Source: Nitrospiraceae bacterium
Lineage (GTDB): Bacteria; Nitrospirota; Nitrospiria; Nitrospirales; Nitrospiraceae
Direction: 5' to 3'
Assembly (NCBI GenBank): GCA_035623075.1
Contig: DASPUC010000024.1
Coordinates: 124,001 to 188,000 of the forward strand
DNA: 64,000 bases
Both the position numbers and the translations under genes were made by a program. How positions within the stretch are numbered: position 1 is the first letter of the stretch; each line of letters opens with the position of its first letter. Of the stretch, positions 24,536 through 33,443 are shown in pieces. The notes below the pieces were generated by a model, which ran no database searches, was not told the DNA's origin, and saw nothing but the letters and a program-made list of their open reading frames with translations.

Positions 24536-27500
24536 TTATTTTGCCCTAGAGACGGATGCGGTTCGGGAAGATCCGCCTGCTTCGGATCGGCTCGGCGGAA
24601 TTATCGCAACCACATCGTGGGCCGGATCGCCTTCTTGGTCTTTTCCATCTCGCCCGACGCTATACATCAGACCCTTCTGTGAATTGACCAGCATAGGAAG
24701 ACCGGTGAAGGGATCATAGTGCGATTGACCGGCTTTCGCCAATCGAGTGAGAAATGCTCCCTCCTGTGGGCCTCGCCTGATCCACACCTGTAGGCTCGCC
24801 AGACGAAGCTGGGCATCCGTCTCTACCATACGCCCAATGTAGGGATCCCACGAAGGAAGCGGTTCGATTCCGATGACATGTTCGATAGGATTGATCAGAT
24901 AGTCCATGGTACTCGTTGGCTCGGTTCGAATGAAGCCGGACATCTTCGGCAAGCTCAGATATCGACCTTCCGCAACCGCTCGATTCGCAGCCTCATAATA
25001 ATTGGCATAGTCGTTGGCTCGTCGTTGAACGGGAAGAGACATGGCTGCTGCAAAGGATACGTGGAGAGGACGTTCCTCCGTCCGATCCTGTTTCAATGCT
25101 GTTTTCACCGTTTTTGTGGCCCACGTGAAGTAACTCTGCATCGGCCATCGGACGGAGAGTTCAGCCTGATCAAGCGGGCGGACAACTTTCCCCAGACGGC
25201 TGATTGATGCATCGTCGAGATCAGGCCTGATCAATAATCCTGAGGCAATCGCGACATCATCCAACACAGCATCGGCGGCGAGCATCTTGATCATGAGGGT
25301 TTTAGATTGAACCAGGACCGAACGCCACGCTTCCATGTCCGTCTCCAAACGTTCAAGGCCGGTGGCCAGGTCCTGACCGAACCCTTCGGCGAGGTAGAGA
25401 CGGTGAGTCAGAAGAATATGGGGACAATTAGGGCTAACAATCTCTCCGAATCCCCAATCCTCGAACGGCAGTTTGAGCCACTGTTGATACCGACCGAGTG
25501 CCGTCGATTCTTGAGCTGCCCAGGAACGAATCGAGTCCGCTTGTCCCTTAAACCTTGCAGCCGGGTCTGAACTCTTCAACCAACCTTTCATCACGCTGGA
25601 CGAAGCGCTCGCAGTGGCAAGACTCCTCGCTTCATCTTCGTCTTTGAAACACACACGCGCGGCAGGAAGGTCATTATCTCCGGCTTTCCGCTCGTATCCC
25701 GCTTGGATCGCGTCTCGGCCCCGGGGAGCCTCGAATCCCAAGAGGAGAAAATAACCGTTCTTCTTTCCGTCCGTGCTCGAGCGCTGAGGACCTGTAGTTA
25801 AATTCACATACGTCTCGCTTGGAGGTTGTTCCATGACTCTCCATGCCACTTCGGTAGCGACGACTCCCCCCATCGCCATCACTGCGCAGACGACGACGAG
25901 CGTCAGGAGTGAAATGATGATGGAACGCGTGGTGGCAAAACAGGAATAGACGAACGACACAAGCCCGATTCGTAACCGGTGCAGACGGGCTATAAAGCGA
26001 GGACGTGGTCTCGACGTGGCCAATCGGTCGTAGGTACGGACCTGGCTTCTTTTTCCCGTTGATTCGAACAACACATCAACAGCGGACGCTGCCGCTGAGA
26101 CAACTGGCTCTGGTTCCGGCTTTGAGGCCGTGAATTCGCTGGGACCCTCATCCCAAGCGACGGGAGATTGAGGCTCTTGCCGAACAAATGTGATGGATTC
26201 GCTCTCACGAATCCAGTCGGGCCTCGTGTCTGCCTCCGGAGTGATCGGGGCCGAAGGTGTCGAGACAGCTTCGGGTAATTGAGCGACTGTTTCATCGACT
26301 GGCTCTGTAACCGTTTCCTGAGGTGCATCAATCGACGGCGCTGGGACTGACTCGGGAGCTCGAGGCTCGGTGATCTCTTTTTCCCACCGCCGCCTTTTTC
26401 GGGAGGGACGGTGGTGCTGGACAGCCACTTCCCCGGTGCTCCAATGGGACAGAGGTTCCGTTGGAGGGGGCAACGCCGGGTCTGTCGAAGTCTCCGACAC
26501 CAACTCCTCTGACGCCGCTTCGGCCTCCTGTGGCAGCGATTTTCGTAGAGTGGTTTCTTGGACGACGGATGAGACTGCGTGCTCCGGGGGAATGATAGTG
26601 GTTGGAGGAGTCGTCTCTTCCAAGTCGGGTGGCGGCTGATAGTCTTCCTGCACCGGCACCGGTTCAACTATGACGCGTTCTTCCGAATGGGCGGAGGCGA
26701 CATCCAGAGCTTCCGTGGGCGCTGCTGTCTGCAACTCGGGTTCCGGCGATAACTGAATAGGGGGAGCCGCTGCTTCCCAAACCGGAGTCACTGGCTCCGG
26801 TTCTTGAACAGACAGCGGCTCTGATACGGATGGCGGGGCCACTTCCTGTGTTGATCCGGACTCACGCAAGAGGAATGTCGGCTCCAAACTTGTTCGGGAT
26901 GGAGTAGTTGACGTTTGGATCTCGGGCATCGTTGTGGGTTCGATGCTGTTCGATTCGGTCGGCGGGTCCTTGACCGCAGAAGTGCCAGCACTCGGAGCTG
27001 CAGACGACAGAATTTCATCCGACGATGATTTTGTCGAGAACGCCCAAGCCTTCTGGAAAATAGCCTCCCAGGAAAATGGAGCGGACGAAGGCGAGTCAGA
27101 CTCTGCAGGAGTTGCGGGAGTCGAAGGCTCAACGGAAATCTCAGCGGCTGCTTGGACCGTTGCCTGCTCTCCAATCGAAGATCCCTCGGATGGGTCAGTG
27201 GTTATCACAGGAGCTGCCGCCGGCTCTGGCTGAATCGAGCTCGTCAAGATAACGTCTGTTTCGCTATTCTGTGCAAGGATAGAGCCCTGTTCAGTGGTCA
27301 CAGAAGCTGGCGGTTCGGAATCTGCAATGGGGATGGTGGTTTCTTCCACCTGTTCCCACGGCATAGGCGAGGTTAGTGATGATGAAGCTGACGTGATCGG
27401 GGCTTGTTCTGAAGGGAGAGCCTCAGGCTGATCGGACAGAGGCGGAATTTGTATGGACTCGTCCGATGGTGACAAGGTCGAGAGGCCATCGGTTGTTGCA

Positions 27501-28423
27501 GCCTCATTCTCGGAGAGGGATTCAGGTACGGCACTTGCGGTCAGTCCCGGTTCATCAGTCACGGGTTGGGATGGACTAAGCGCCTCAAGAGATTGGCCGT
27601 CACTCGAGTATTGGATGTCTGATTCGACTGGAGGAACGGACGTTGCCTCGAACTGACTTTCTTCTGGATTAACAGAGAATGGAGACGATGTGGACAAAGA
27701 AGTCGTGACTGCCTGAGACTCACCAGGTTGTTCCCACGGCATGACCTCTGTGTTCGATTCGACAGGACGAGACGGCACCGCTCCTTCCGAACTGGGAGGA
27801 GTATGGTCTTGAACGGGTTGTTGAGCTGCTGGGTTGACAGGGGATCTGAGAAATTCGCCGGTTTGAATGTCGAACATCGAGGCCAAACGAAAGGCCACGG
27901 GACTAGCCGGCGCGACTTCCCGGATCTTGGCATAAAGCTGTCCAGGTTTTTGAGGGCTGTCCGGGTCCGGATCCTCAACGAGAATGTCGATGGCCTTACC
28001 AAGCTCAGCCACCGCAGCCATGGCATCACCCTTCCCTTCGAAGACGTGCGCCAGAAGTTCGAGAAAGGGGACACAGCGGGGGCCCGCGGCCAAATACTCC
28101 CGTAATAGAGACTCGGCCAGCCAGTAATCCTGCCGCTCGATCGCTTCGCGTGCGAGCGATTCGAAGGCCTGCCGCGCAGTGACAAGGCTGCCGAGTCGAA
28201 GATGGAGTGTGGCAAAAAGTCGCCGAGCCTCGGTGTTATGAGGGTCGAGCGCAAGAAGTTCCTTGAGAGCCGCAGAAGACCGGCCATACTTGCCGGCGTT
28301 CATCTGGGTGATGGCGTCCTCGAGTAACGCGCTCTTTTTACTGTACCCGACAACACCTCGCTTGTGCCCCCTGGAAGGGTTCTTTTTGTCGGATTTTATG
28401 AAGGATTTTTTGTCAGTCCGCAC
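24536..28423 (-). CDS. Large TPR membrane protein with acidic Pro/Ser/Glu-rich central region
   Basis: The 1295-residue protein has four parts. Part one (~28-190) is a basic N-terminus and TPR-like helices (LLEDAITQMNAGKYGRSSAA, LKELLALDPHNTEARRLFAT, LAHVFEGKGDAMAAVAELGK). Part two (~195-825) is a very long low-complexity acidic region rich in Pro, Ser, Glu and Thr. Part three is one membrane span at ~830-857 (SIIISLLTLVVVCAVMAMGG). Part four is a ~440-residue globular C-terminus, presumably periplasmic, with no recognised domain (FLLLGFEAPRGRDAIQAGYE, RYQQWLKLPFEDWGFGEIVS). The layout recalls FimV-like or polar scaffold proteins that link cytoplasmic TPRs to the periplasm. It is divergent from the secretin at 28802, which suggests a shared function in secretion or pilus assembly; this is inference. 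Confidence 0.6.
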   Translation of the reverse strand: MRTDKKSFIKSDKKNPSRGHKRGVVGYSKKSALLEDAITQMNAGKYGRSSAALKELLALDPHNTEARRLFATLHLRLGSLVTARQAFESLAREAIERQDYWLAESLLREYLAAGPRCVPFLELLAHVFEGKGDAMAAVAELGKAIDILVEDPDPDSPQKPGQLYAKIREVAPASPVAFRLASMFDIQTGEFLRSPVNPAAQQPVQDHTPPSSEGAVPSRPVESNTEVMPWEQPGESQAVTTSLSTSSPFSVNPEESQFEATSVPPVESDIQYSSDGQSLEALSPSQPVTDEPGLTASAVPESLSENEAATTDGLSTLSPSDESIQIPPLSDQPEALPSEQAPITSASSSLTSPMPWEQVEETTIPIADSEPPASVTTEQGSILAQNSETDVILTSSIQPEPAAAPVITTDPSEGSSIGEQATVQAAAEISVEPSTPATPAESDSPSSAPFSWEAIFQKAWAFSTKSSSDEILSSAAPSAGTSAVKDPPTESNSIEPTTMPEIQTSTTPSRTSLEPTFLLRESGSTQEVAPPSVSEPLSVQEPEPVTPVWEAAAPPIQLSPEPELQTAAPTEALDVASAHSEERVIVEPVPVQEDYQPPPDLEETTPPTTIIPPEHAVSSVVQETTLRKSLPQEAEAASEELVSETSTDPALPPPTEPLSHWSTGEVAVQHHRPSRKRRRWEKEITEPRAPESVPAPSIDAPQETVTEPVDETVAQLPEAVSTPSAPITPEADTRPDWIRESESITFVRQEPQSPVAWDEGPSEFTASKPEPEPVVSAAASAVDVLFESTGKRSQVRTYDRLATSRPRPRFIARLHRLRIGLVSFVYSCFATTRSIIISLLTLVVVCAVMAMGGVVATEVAWRVMEQPPSETYVNLTTGPQRSSTDGKKNGYFLLLGFEAPRGRDAIQAGYERKAGDNDLPAARVCFKDEDEARSLATASASSSVMKGWLKSSDPAARFKGQADSIRSWAAQESTALGRYQQWLKLPFEDWGFGEIVSPNCPHILLTHRLYLAEGFGQDLATGLERLETDMEAWRSVLVQSKTLMIKMLAADAVLDDVAIASGLLIRPDLDDASISRLGKVVRPLDQAELSVRWPMQSYFTWATKTVKTALKQDRTEERPLHVSFAAAMSLPVQRRANDYANYYEAANRAVAEGRYLSLPKMSGFIRTEPTSTMDYLINPIEHVIGIEPLPSWDPYIGRMVETDAQLRLASLQVWIRRGPQEGAFLTRLAKAGQSHYDPFTGLPMLVNSQKGLMYSVGRDGKDQEGDPAHDVVAIIPPSRSEAGGSSRTASVSRAK

Positions 28424-28801
28424 GTTACAACTTTAGCAGATCTTTCAGTCACGGAACGCCGCAGTTCTGGGTATTTCAGGCACGATGCGGGTTCCACGCA
28501 ACTTCGCAAATTCTTAACTGGTTCTTTACGGGGGTGAAACGGGACAGACGGGTGCAAGCCCAATGCCATTGCAAGTTCTAACCGAAGAAAAATAATCCTT
28601 TATTTTTAGCTGGTTAGACGCCGATGACCTGGGAGCAGACCGTCCGATTTCGCCAAAATTGAACGAGAGCGCCAAGAATCGTGAGGCCCTGAGTGCGGTT
28701 GTATCAGCTAAGAGGCATGTGGTACCGTCATTCCTCATTCAAGAACGAAGTCTGACAGTGAGGCATATTTCTCGGCTGCATGCCCTAGAGGTTACCTCTC
28801 G
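28424..28801. other. Divergent intergenic region, no gene seen
   Basis: This 378-bp spacer separates the divergent TPR protein and secretin genes and must hold their promoters. It is noticeably A/T-richer than the flanking genes. A short minus frame at 28526-28738 has no supporting start signal or recognisable sequence. No tRNA, riboswitch or strong hairpin was found. No convincing promoter hexamers were identified. Confidence 0.5.
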
Positions 28802-30379
28802 ATGAACCCTGTCTTGAGTCGCAGACTCGCCGTTGCTTGCCTGGTGGCCTGTGTAGGCTTGCTGCCGCCTTGTCTGCTTTCGGCGGAGGTCACTCCAGTA
28901 TCCATTGGGCGGGTGGCGCTGGATTTCAATGACGTCGAGCTTCCCGTTTTTGTCCGCTTCATCAGCGAGCTTACTGGGAAGAATTTCGTACTGGACGACA
29001 CGGTGAAGAAAACCGGGGGAAAGATCTCCGTGTTCTCTCCGACGAAAGTTACGCCAGATCAGGCGTATGCCATGTTTGTCTCTGCTCTTGAAGTGAGCCG
29101 CCTCGCAGTGGTCCCGAAGGGTGCTGTCTATCAAATCGTTCCGATGGGAGAGCTTCCTCCGGAGCGCGCGGTCTTTGTTTACAAACTCAAACACGCTAAT
29201 GCGACTGATCTTGCGGCCGTCTTGACCAATTTGGTCGCCCGTTCGCAGACCGTCGCGCAGGCCGCGCCCGGCGCACGACCGCCTATGCGGCCTTTGACGG
29301 AGTTCGAGGCGCCGGTGCAAGTATTCGCTGACAAGCCGACGAATTCTCTCATCATCAGCGCGACTAAAACCGCCTATGCCAAGTTGCAATCAGTAATCCA
29401 AGGCTTGGACACCAGACGTAACCAAGTGTTTGTCGAAGCGGTCATCCTCGAAGTCGAAGTGGACCGGCTCAAACAGATTGGCAGCGACCCACTGCAGGTC
29501 ATCGCGGCTGGGAAAAGCGGTTCTCTTCAAGGAATTGCTGGATTCAATCTTGCCCCCGAAAACGCCTCGACCCTGGCACAAACCATCCTTGGTACTGGCG
29601 CTGTTGCCGCTGCTGGCGCTGCGACCGGCGGAACCATATCGATCCTAAACACCGTCAACGTTCGCGGATTCTTGCAATTGCTGATGAGCCTCACGGATAC
29701 CAACGTGCTCTCGACCCCGCAGGTCCTCGCGGCCGACAATCAGAAAGCCAAGATTGTGGTTGGCGAGAATGTCCCGTTCCCAACCGGACAGGCACAAGGC
29801 ATTACTGGGGGAACCCTCGTGACGATCGAGCGCAAAGACGTCGGGGTGACGTTGGAATTGAGCCCACAGGTCTTGGAAGACGATCTCATTCGCCTCGAGA
29901 TCAAACAGGAGATCTCTGCAATTGAGGCTGGCACGGCGCAGACGATCGGCACAGGAACGTCAAGCGTACCGGTCGGGCCCACCCTTACCAAACGCTCAAT
30001 GGAAACCACCGCGATCGCCAAAAGTGGGCAGACGCTCGTGATCGGGGGACTCGTCCGGGATAATGTACTGCTGACCGAGAACAAAGTTCCATTCTTCGGT
30101 GACATTCCCCTAATAGGGTGGCTCTTCCGATCTCAATCCAACCAGACACAAAAACTGAATCTGTTAGTGTTTTTAACCCCTCAGCTGGTCAAAAATGAGA
30201 TCGACATGGTCGAACTCAATGCTCGCAAGTCCGCCGAGTTGAGTACGTTGCAGCGGGAAAACCGGATCGAGGAACCCACCAGAATCAAGCAGGAAGTCCT
30301 GGAGAAACTAGAACGTCCGAACGGCTCAAACCGTCCATCCCCGCCGAACGCCGAACTTCCGACATCGGCGCAACCCTAG
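28802..30379 (+). CDS. GspD-like secretin (type II secretion/type IV pilus secretin family)
   Basis: The 525-residue secretin has a signal peptide (LAVACLVACVGLLPPCLLSA). An N0/N1-type region follows (VALDFNDVELPVFVRFISEL, TGKNFVLDDTVKK, ALEVSRLAVVPKG) and a second N domain (VFVYKLKHANATDLAAVLTN, PVQVFADKPTNSLIISATKT). The conserved secretin core has RRNQVFVEAVILEVEVDRLK, LQLLMSLTDTNVLSTPQVLA, GENVPFPTGQAQGITGG, QTLVIGGLVRDNVLLTENKV and VPFFGDIPLIGWLFRSQ. The protein is shorter than canonical GspD (~650), and a charged tail (~480-525) replaces an S-domain or pilotin region. No other gsp or pil genes are in the window, so its apparatus is elsewhere or unusual. It forms an outer-membrane ring pore. 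Confidence 0.92.
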   Translation: MNPVLSRRLAVACLVACVGLLPPCLLSAEVTPVSIGRVALDFNDVELPVFVRFISELTGKNFVLDDTVKKTGGKISVFSPTKVTPDQAYAMFVSALEVSRLAVVPKGAVYQIVPMGELPPERAVFVYKLKHANATDLAAVLTNLVARSQTVAQAAPGARPPMRPLTEFEAPVQVFADKPTNSLIISATKTAYAKLQSVIQGLDTRRNQVFVEAVILEVEVDRLKQIGSDPLQVIAAGKSGSLQGIAGFNLAPENASTLAQTILGTGAVAAAGAATGGTISILNTVNVRGFLQLLMSLTDTNVLSTPQVLAADNQKAKIVVGENVPFPTGQAQGITGGTLVTIERKDVGVTLELSPQVLEDDLIRLEIKQEISAIEAGTAQTIGTGTSSVPVGPTLTKRSMETTAIAKSGQTLVIGGLVRDNVLLTENKVPFFGDIPLIGWLFRSQSNQTQKLNLLVFLTPQLVKNEIDMVELNARKSAELSTLQRENRIEEPTRIKQEVLEKLERPNGSNRPSPPNAELPTSAQP

Positions 30380-30429
30380 CCTCCACTCAGAGTTGGTATC
30401 AAACCACACGAGTTGTTCGAAGGAGCACT

Positions 30430-30505
30430 TGGGGTGAGTGACGGGCTTCGAACCCGCAGCCTCCTGAGCCACAGTCAGGCGCTCTACCCTTGAGCTACAC
30501 CCACC
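30430..30505 (-). tRNA. tRNA-His (anticodon GTG)
   Basis: On the minus strand the molecule folds into a full cloverleaf. The acceptor stem GTGGGTG pairs with CACTCAC (one G-T pair), with the histidine-specific extra G(-1) at 30505 facing discriminator C73. The anticodon stem CCTGA/TCAGG carries loop CTGTGGC with anticodon GTG. The T-arm is GCGGG/CCCGT-type with TTCGAAG. CCA is encoded (30432-30430). It is isolated between the secretin and pyrF. Confidence 0.95.
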
Positions 30506-30585
30506 ACTAAGAGAAGTCGGAGTGAAAACGCTTGCGAGGGAATCTTAGCAAAGAGCGGAGAAGGCCCGCAACCACGGCTGGATCA

Positions 30586-31299
30586 TCAGCCCCGTGCGTC
30601 GAAAGCCGCTTGCATCTCCGAAAGAATAGCCGCTGCCGCAGCGGCGGGATCTGCCGCATCCCTGATGGGACGACCGATGACCAGATAGTCCGCCCCGGCG
30701 GCGATCGTTTGGGTCGGCGTCGTCACCCGGGCATGATCATCCACGCCCTTCCCGGCTGGACGGACTCCAGGCGTGACGATCAAGAAGCGAGGCCCGACTT
30801 TGGGACGAAGCACACCGGCTTCCTCACCCGAGGCCACAACCCCGTCGCATCCGACCTCTGAAGCCAGCAATGCTCGAGCACTGACCAGTTCTTGCACGCT
30901 GTGCTGAATGCCCATGTCACGCAAGTCCTGACTGTCAAAATTCGTGAGTACTGTGACGGCGAGGAGTTTGAGGCTCGAGTTTCCCCGGCCCTGTACGGCT
31001 GCTGCGAGAGCTTTGCGATTTGCGTGCACAGTCAGGAACTCCACTCCCATGGCCGCGACGCGTGTGGTAGCGCGACGAACGGTTTCCTCGATGTCCAGAA
31101 ACTTGAGATCCAAAAAGACGCGTTTCCCACGATCGATCACACGCTTCACCATGTCCGGACCAGCAGCCGTGTAGAGCTCCAGACCAATTTTGACGAAACC
31201 GATCTGGTCATGGACATGATCCAACAATCGATCTGCTTCGACACTGGACGGCACGTCGAGGGCCAGGATCAGGCGGTCACGTGCGGCGATTTTCGACAC
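30586..31299 (-). CDS. pyrF: Orotidine 5'-phosphate decarboxylase
   Basis: The 237-residue TIM-barrel enzyme of pyrimidine synthesis has LILALDVPSS at the N-terminus, KIGLELYTAAGPDMVKRVID, the catalytic DLKFLDIEETVRRAT (Asp-x-Lys-x-x-Asp type) and VEFLTVHANRKALAAAVQGR. It also has CDGVVASGEEAGVLRPKVGP, FLIVTPGVRPAGKG and ADYLVIGRPIRDAADPAAAA. It decarboxylates OMP to UMP in the cytoplasm. The start codon is GTG at 31299 with AAGGA about 8 bases upstream. It lies next to tRNA-His and divergent from rpsT. No other pyr gene is adjacent. Confidence 0.96.
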   Translation of the reverse strand: MSKIAARDRLILALDVPSSVEADRLLDHVHDQIGFVKIGLELYTAAGPDMVKRVIDRGKRVFLDLKFLDIEETVRRATTRVAAMGVEFLTVHANRKALAAAVQGRGNSSLKLLAVTVLTNFDSQDLRDMGIQHSVQELVSARALLASEVGCDGVVASGEEAGVLRPKVGPRFLIVTPGVRPAGKGVDDHARVTTPTQTIAAGADYLVIGRPIRDAADPAAAAAAILSEMQAAFDARG

Positions 31300-31328
31300 T
31301 GGTGATTCCTTTCTGAGGGAGACTTATC

Positions 31329-31358
31329 TTGACGCCTCAATCGGCCCTATGGTACAAA
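31329..31358 (+). promoter_or_regulatory. Candidate sigma-70 promoter of rpsT
   Basis: The -35 hexamer TTGACG (31329-31334) and -10-like TACAAA (31353-31358) are separated by 18 bp, 30 bp upstream of the rpsT start. The position and spacing fit a promoter for this strongly expressed gene. The -10 box is poor, so confidence is moderate. Confidence 0.45.
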
Positions 31359-31387
31359 TTCGCTCCTCTTTTGTATAGGAGCGTGCA

Positions 31388-31666
31388 ATGCCTGTTATCC
31401 ACAAGTCGACAATTCGTCGAGCTCGCCAAGCGGAAAAACGTCAGGAGCGCAATCGCGCTACATTAAGTGCCGTGAAGGGGCTTGTGAAGAAGCTCCAAAC
31501 TGCCGTAGCCGAAAACAAAATTAATGAGGCCAAGGCTTCATTGCGCGAAGCGACATCGGCACTGAGTAAGGCTGTGACGAAAGGCGTACTCAAAGCAAAC
31601 ACAGCGTCTCGCCGGATTTCCCGCCTCACTCTTCGGGTCAATGCTTTGACCGCTTCCCGCTCGTAA
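31388..31666 (+). CDS. rpsT: 30S ribosomal protein S20
   Basis: The 92-residue basic protein has the S20 signature: KSTIRRARQAEKRQERNRAT near the N-terminus, VKGLVKKLQTAVAEN, and ASLREATSALSKAVTKGVLK with NTASRRISRLTLRVNAL. It binds 16S rRNA and helps early 30S assembly. AGGAG lies 6 bases before the ATG. The last 29 bases overlap, in convergent orientation, the 3' end of holA, so the two mRNAs share complementary 3' ends. Confidence 0.97.
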   Translation: MPVIHKSTIRRARQAEKRQERNRATLSAVKGLVKKLQTAVAENKINEAKASLREATSALSKAVTKGVLKANTASRRISRLTLRVNALTASRS

Positions 31667-32750
31667 TCGTCCGGATATTGGATACTAGCTTCGTCCGTAT
31701 TGCCTCTTTCGGCTGAGAACCAGCCGATGATGAAGCGCGACCCTCGCCCGGGGCACGATCACAGAGCCTCAGCAAGAGTTGTTCAACTATCCGAGCTGGT
31801 TTTCCTCCGCTTCCTCCTTTGAGTTTTGCGTCAACTTCCAGAAACCACCCAAGCGCCTTACTCAAGTGGGACTCGGAAAACTGCCCCAGAAAGGTGCGGA
31901 TCTTATAGGGGTCCATCCGGAGCATCCGGGCCGCTTCGGATTCACGCCCCCCCTGTTTCAGGAGATCTTTGACCTTCCAAATACGGCGATATTGCCACGC
32001 GAGCGAGCCCAACATTCGCAGCGGAGCCTCGCCCGCTTCGAGGTTTCGTGCCAGGATGCCCATGACACGCCCGCGATCGCGCACCCCGATCGCTATCGCT
32101 AAATCGAACACCGATGCACCAGGTTCGATTCCGCGTAACGTCTCCACGTCGTTGGCTGTCGCGGCTCGTTCGGACGAAACATAGGCCGCCAACTTCTCCA
32201 ACTCGCGGCGCGCCGAATAGAGTGATCCTCCACAGGTTTCTTTGAGCATCTGCAGCGCGTCATCGCTGAGCCGAACCCCCACACGCGCGGCATCCTCTTT
32301 GAGCCACGGAGTCAACTGCGCATCAGACGGAGTCGAACAATCGACTGAAACGGCAACGCGCGCAAGCGTCTGCGTAAACTTCAGGCGGCCGTCCATCTTA
32401 GGCGCGGCGAATAGGAGGGCGGTCATGTCATTAGGCGTCTGAAGATATGGCAACAACGCCTCACATTCCCGTGCAGGTAATTTATCAGCCGCCTTCACCA
32501 CAACGAGTCGTCGAAGTGCAAATACCGCCACCTCCGAAGCACAGGCCACAATGTCTGCTCCGCTGGCTTCATCTCCGTAGAAAACATCGCAGTTGAACGT
32601 ATCTCCACCTTCTCCAAGCACCGCGGTCTTGAGCGCGGCTACCGTCGTATCCCGCAGAAGATCGTCCTCGCCAACGACGAGGTACAATGGAGCGACGGCA
32701 CCCTGCTTGAGCGAGGCCTGAAATTGAGTCGGCGTGACAGTCGATGGCAT
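31638..32750 (-). CDS. holA: DNA polymerase III delta subunit
   Basis: The 370-residue clamp-loader delta subunit has an N-terminal domain with APLYLVVGEDDLLRDTTVAA, FALRRLVVVKAADKLPA, and LLPYLQTPNDMTALLFAAPK. The helical lid and collar region is VRLSDDALQMLKETCGGSLY, SARRELEKLAAYVS, GVRDRGRVMGILARNLEAGE and ESHLSKALGWFLEVDAKLKG. It opens the beta clamp during replication. It is the third gene of a leuS-lptE-holA cluster, an arrangement also found in Escherichia coli. Its start lies 13 bp after lptE. Its extra C-terminal tail (~35 residues, Lys/Ser/Arg-rich) passes convergently into the rpsT end. Confidence 0.92.
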   Translation of the reverse strand: MPSTVTPTQFQASLKQGAVAPLYLVVGEDDLLRDTTVAALKTAVLGEGGDTFNCDVFYGDEASGADIVACASEVAVFALRRLVVVKAADKLPARECEALLPYLQTPNDMTALLFAAPKMDGRLKFTQTLARVAVSVDCSTPSDAQLTPWLKEDAARVGVRLSDDALQMLKETCGGSLYSARRELEKLAAYVSSERAATANDVETLRGIEPGASVFDLAIAIGVRDRGRVMGILARNLEAGEAPLRMLGSLAWQYRRIWKVKDLLKQGGRESEAARMLRMDPYKIRTFLGQFSESHLSKALGWFLEVDAKLKGGSGGKPARIVEQLLLRLCDRAPGEGRASSSAGSQPKEAIRTKLVSNIRTITSGKRSKH

Positions 32751-32763
32751 TGGCCCGCTCGTC

Positions 32764-33414
32764 CTAATTGATCCCTGTCGTAGTCGGAGCCGGAGTCGGT
32801 GTGGGTTTAGAGAGTTTGCCCGACTCTATCTGCAACAGAAAGCGAGACGCCAAGTCTGCGGCGATGAACCGTCCTGCTTGCTCCAAAGCACGATTCTGGA
32901 GCGCTCGATTAAATTGAAGATCCGTCGTCACAAAAAATTCCGACGCTCCCTTGGCCGTTTGCATCCATACCACTTTCTTCGTACGCGTCTCCTCAACTTT
33001 CACGAGGACGATGACCTCTGTCCGACTTTCGAGGGTCGTCGTCTGAGTAAAGCTCAGCGTTGGAACGTTGACCGACAGGATTTGACCTGTAAGCACCAAG
33101 TCCGCGGCTTCCGATTCGGAGACGATCTGAGCACCACTCCCCGATGAAAATTCATGCCGCAAATAATTCGTATAGCGTGTTTCCAGGTTGGGTTCGAAAC
33201 TCATATTCTGCAACGTTCTGATCACCAGGCGTGGCGGCGGCTCTGATGAGGCGGGAGCAGAGGTTCCGCCGATTGTAGGGCCGGCTCCTTCGACACGAAA
33301 CTGATAGCCGCATCCGGCCAGCAAGAGCAGCGATAAAGCCACGGCCGAAGACCAAGGACTCAGGACTGAGAGAGTTTGAAGACCCCGGGTTCGCATACGT
33401 GACAACCTATTCAT
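32764..33414 (-). CDS. lptE: LPS-assembly lipoprotein LptE
   Basis: The 216-residue lipoprotein has a long basic N-region and a signal ending in LSLLLLAGC (lipobox). The LptE-type domain follows: GYQFRVEGAGPTIGG, LVIRTLQNMSFEPNLETRYT, NYLRHEFSSG, and EAADLVLTGQILSVNVPTLS with SRTEVIVLVKVEETRTKKVV. It partners LptD at the outer membrane to insert lipopolysaccharide. It sits between leuS and holA as in many proteobacteria. GAGGACTGA precedes the ATG at 33414. Part of the N-region (QTLSVLSPWSS) is encoded by a repeat-like word, ctcagtcctgagtccttggtc, similar to the intergenic repeats seen elsewhere here. Confidence 0.88.
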   Translation of the reverse strand: MNRLSRMRTRGLQTLSVLSPWSSAVALSLLLLAGCGYQFRVEGAGPTIGGTSAPASSEPPPRLVIRTLQNMSFEPNLETRYTNYLRHEFSSGSGAQIVSESEAADLVLTGQILSVNVPTLSFTQTTTLESRTEVIVLVKVEETRTKKVVWMQTAKGASEFFVTTDLQFNRALQNRALEQAGRFIAADLASRFLLQIESGKLSKPTPTPAPTTTGIN

Positions 33415-33443
33415 TCAGTCCTCGTAGCTCAGACCCGCTTTGT

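Noticed and set aside
28526-28738. 70-codon minus frame in the TPR/secretin spacer
   Set aside because: No SD, no hydrophobic or domain pattern, and overlaps the likely promoter region.
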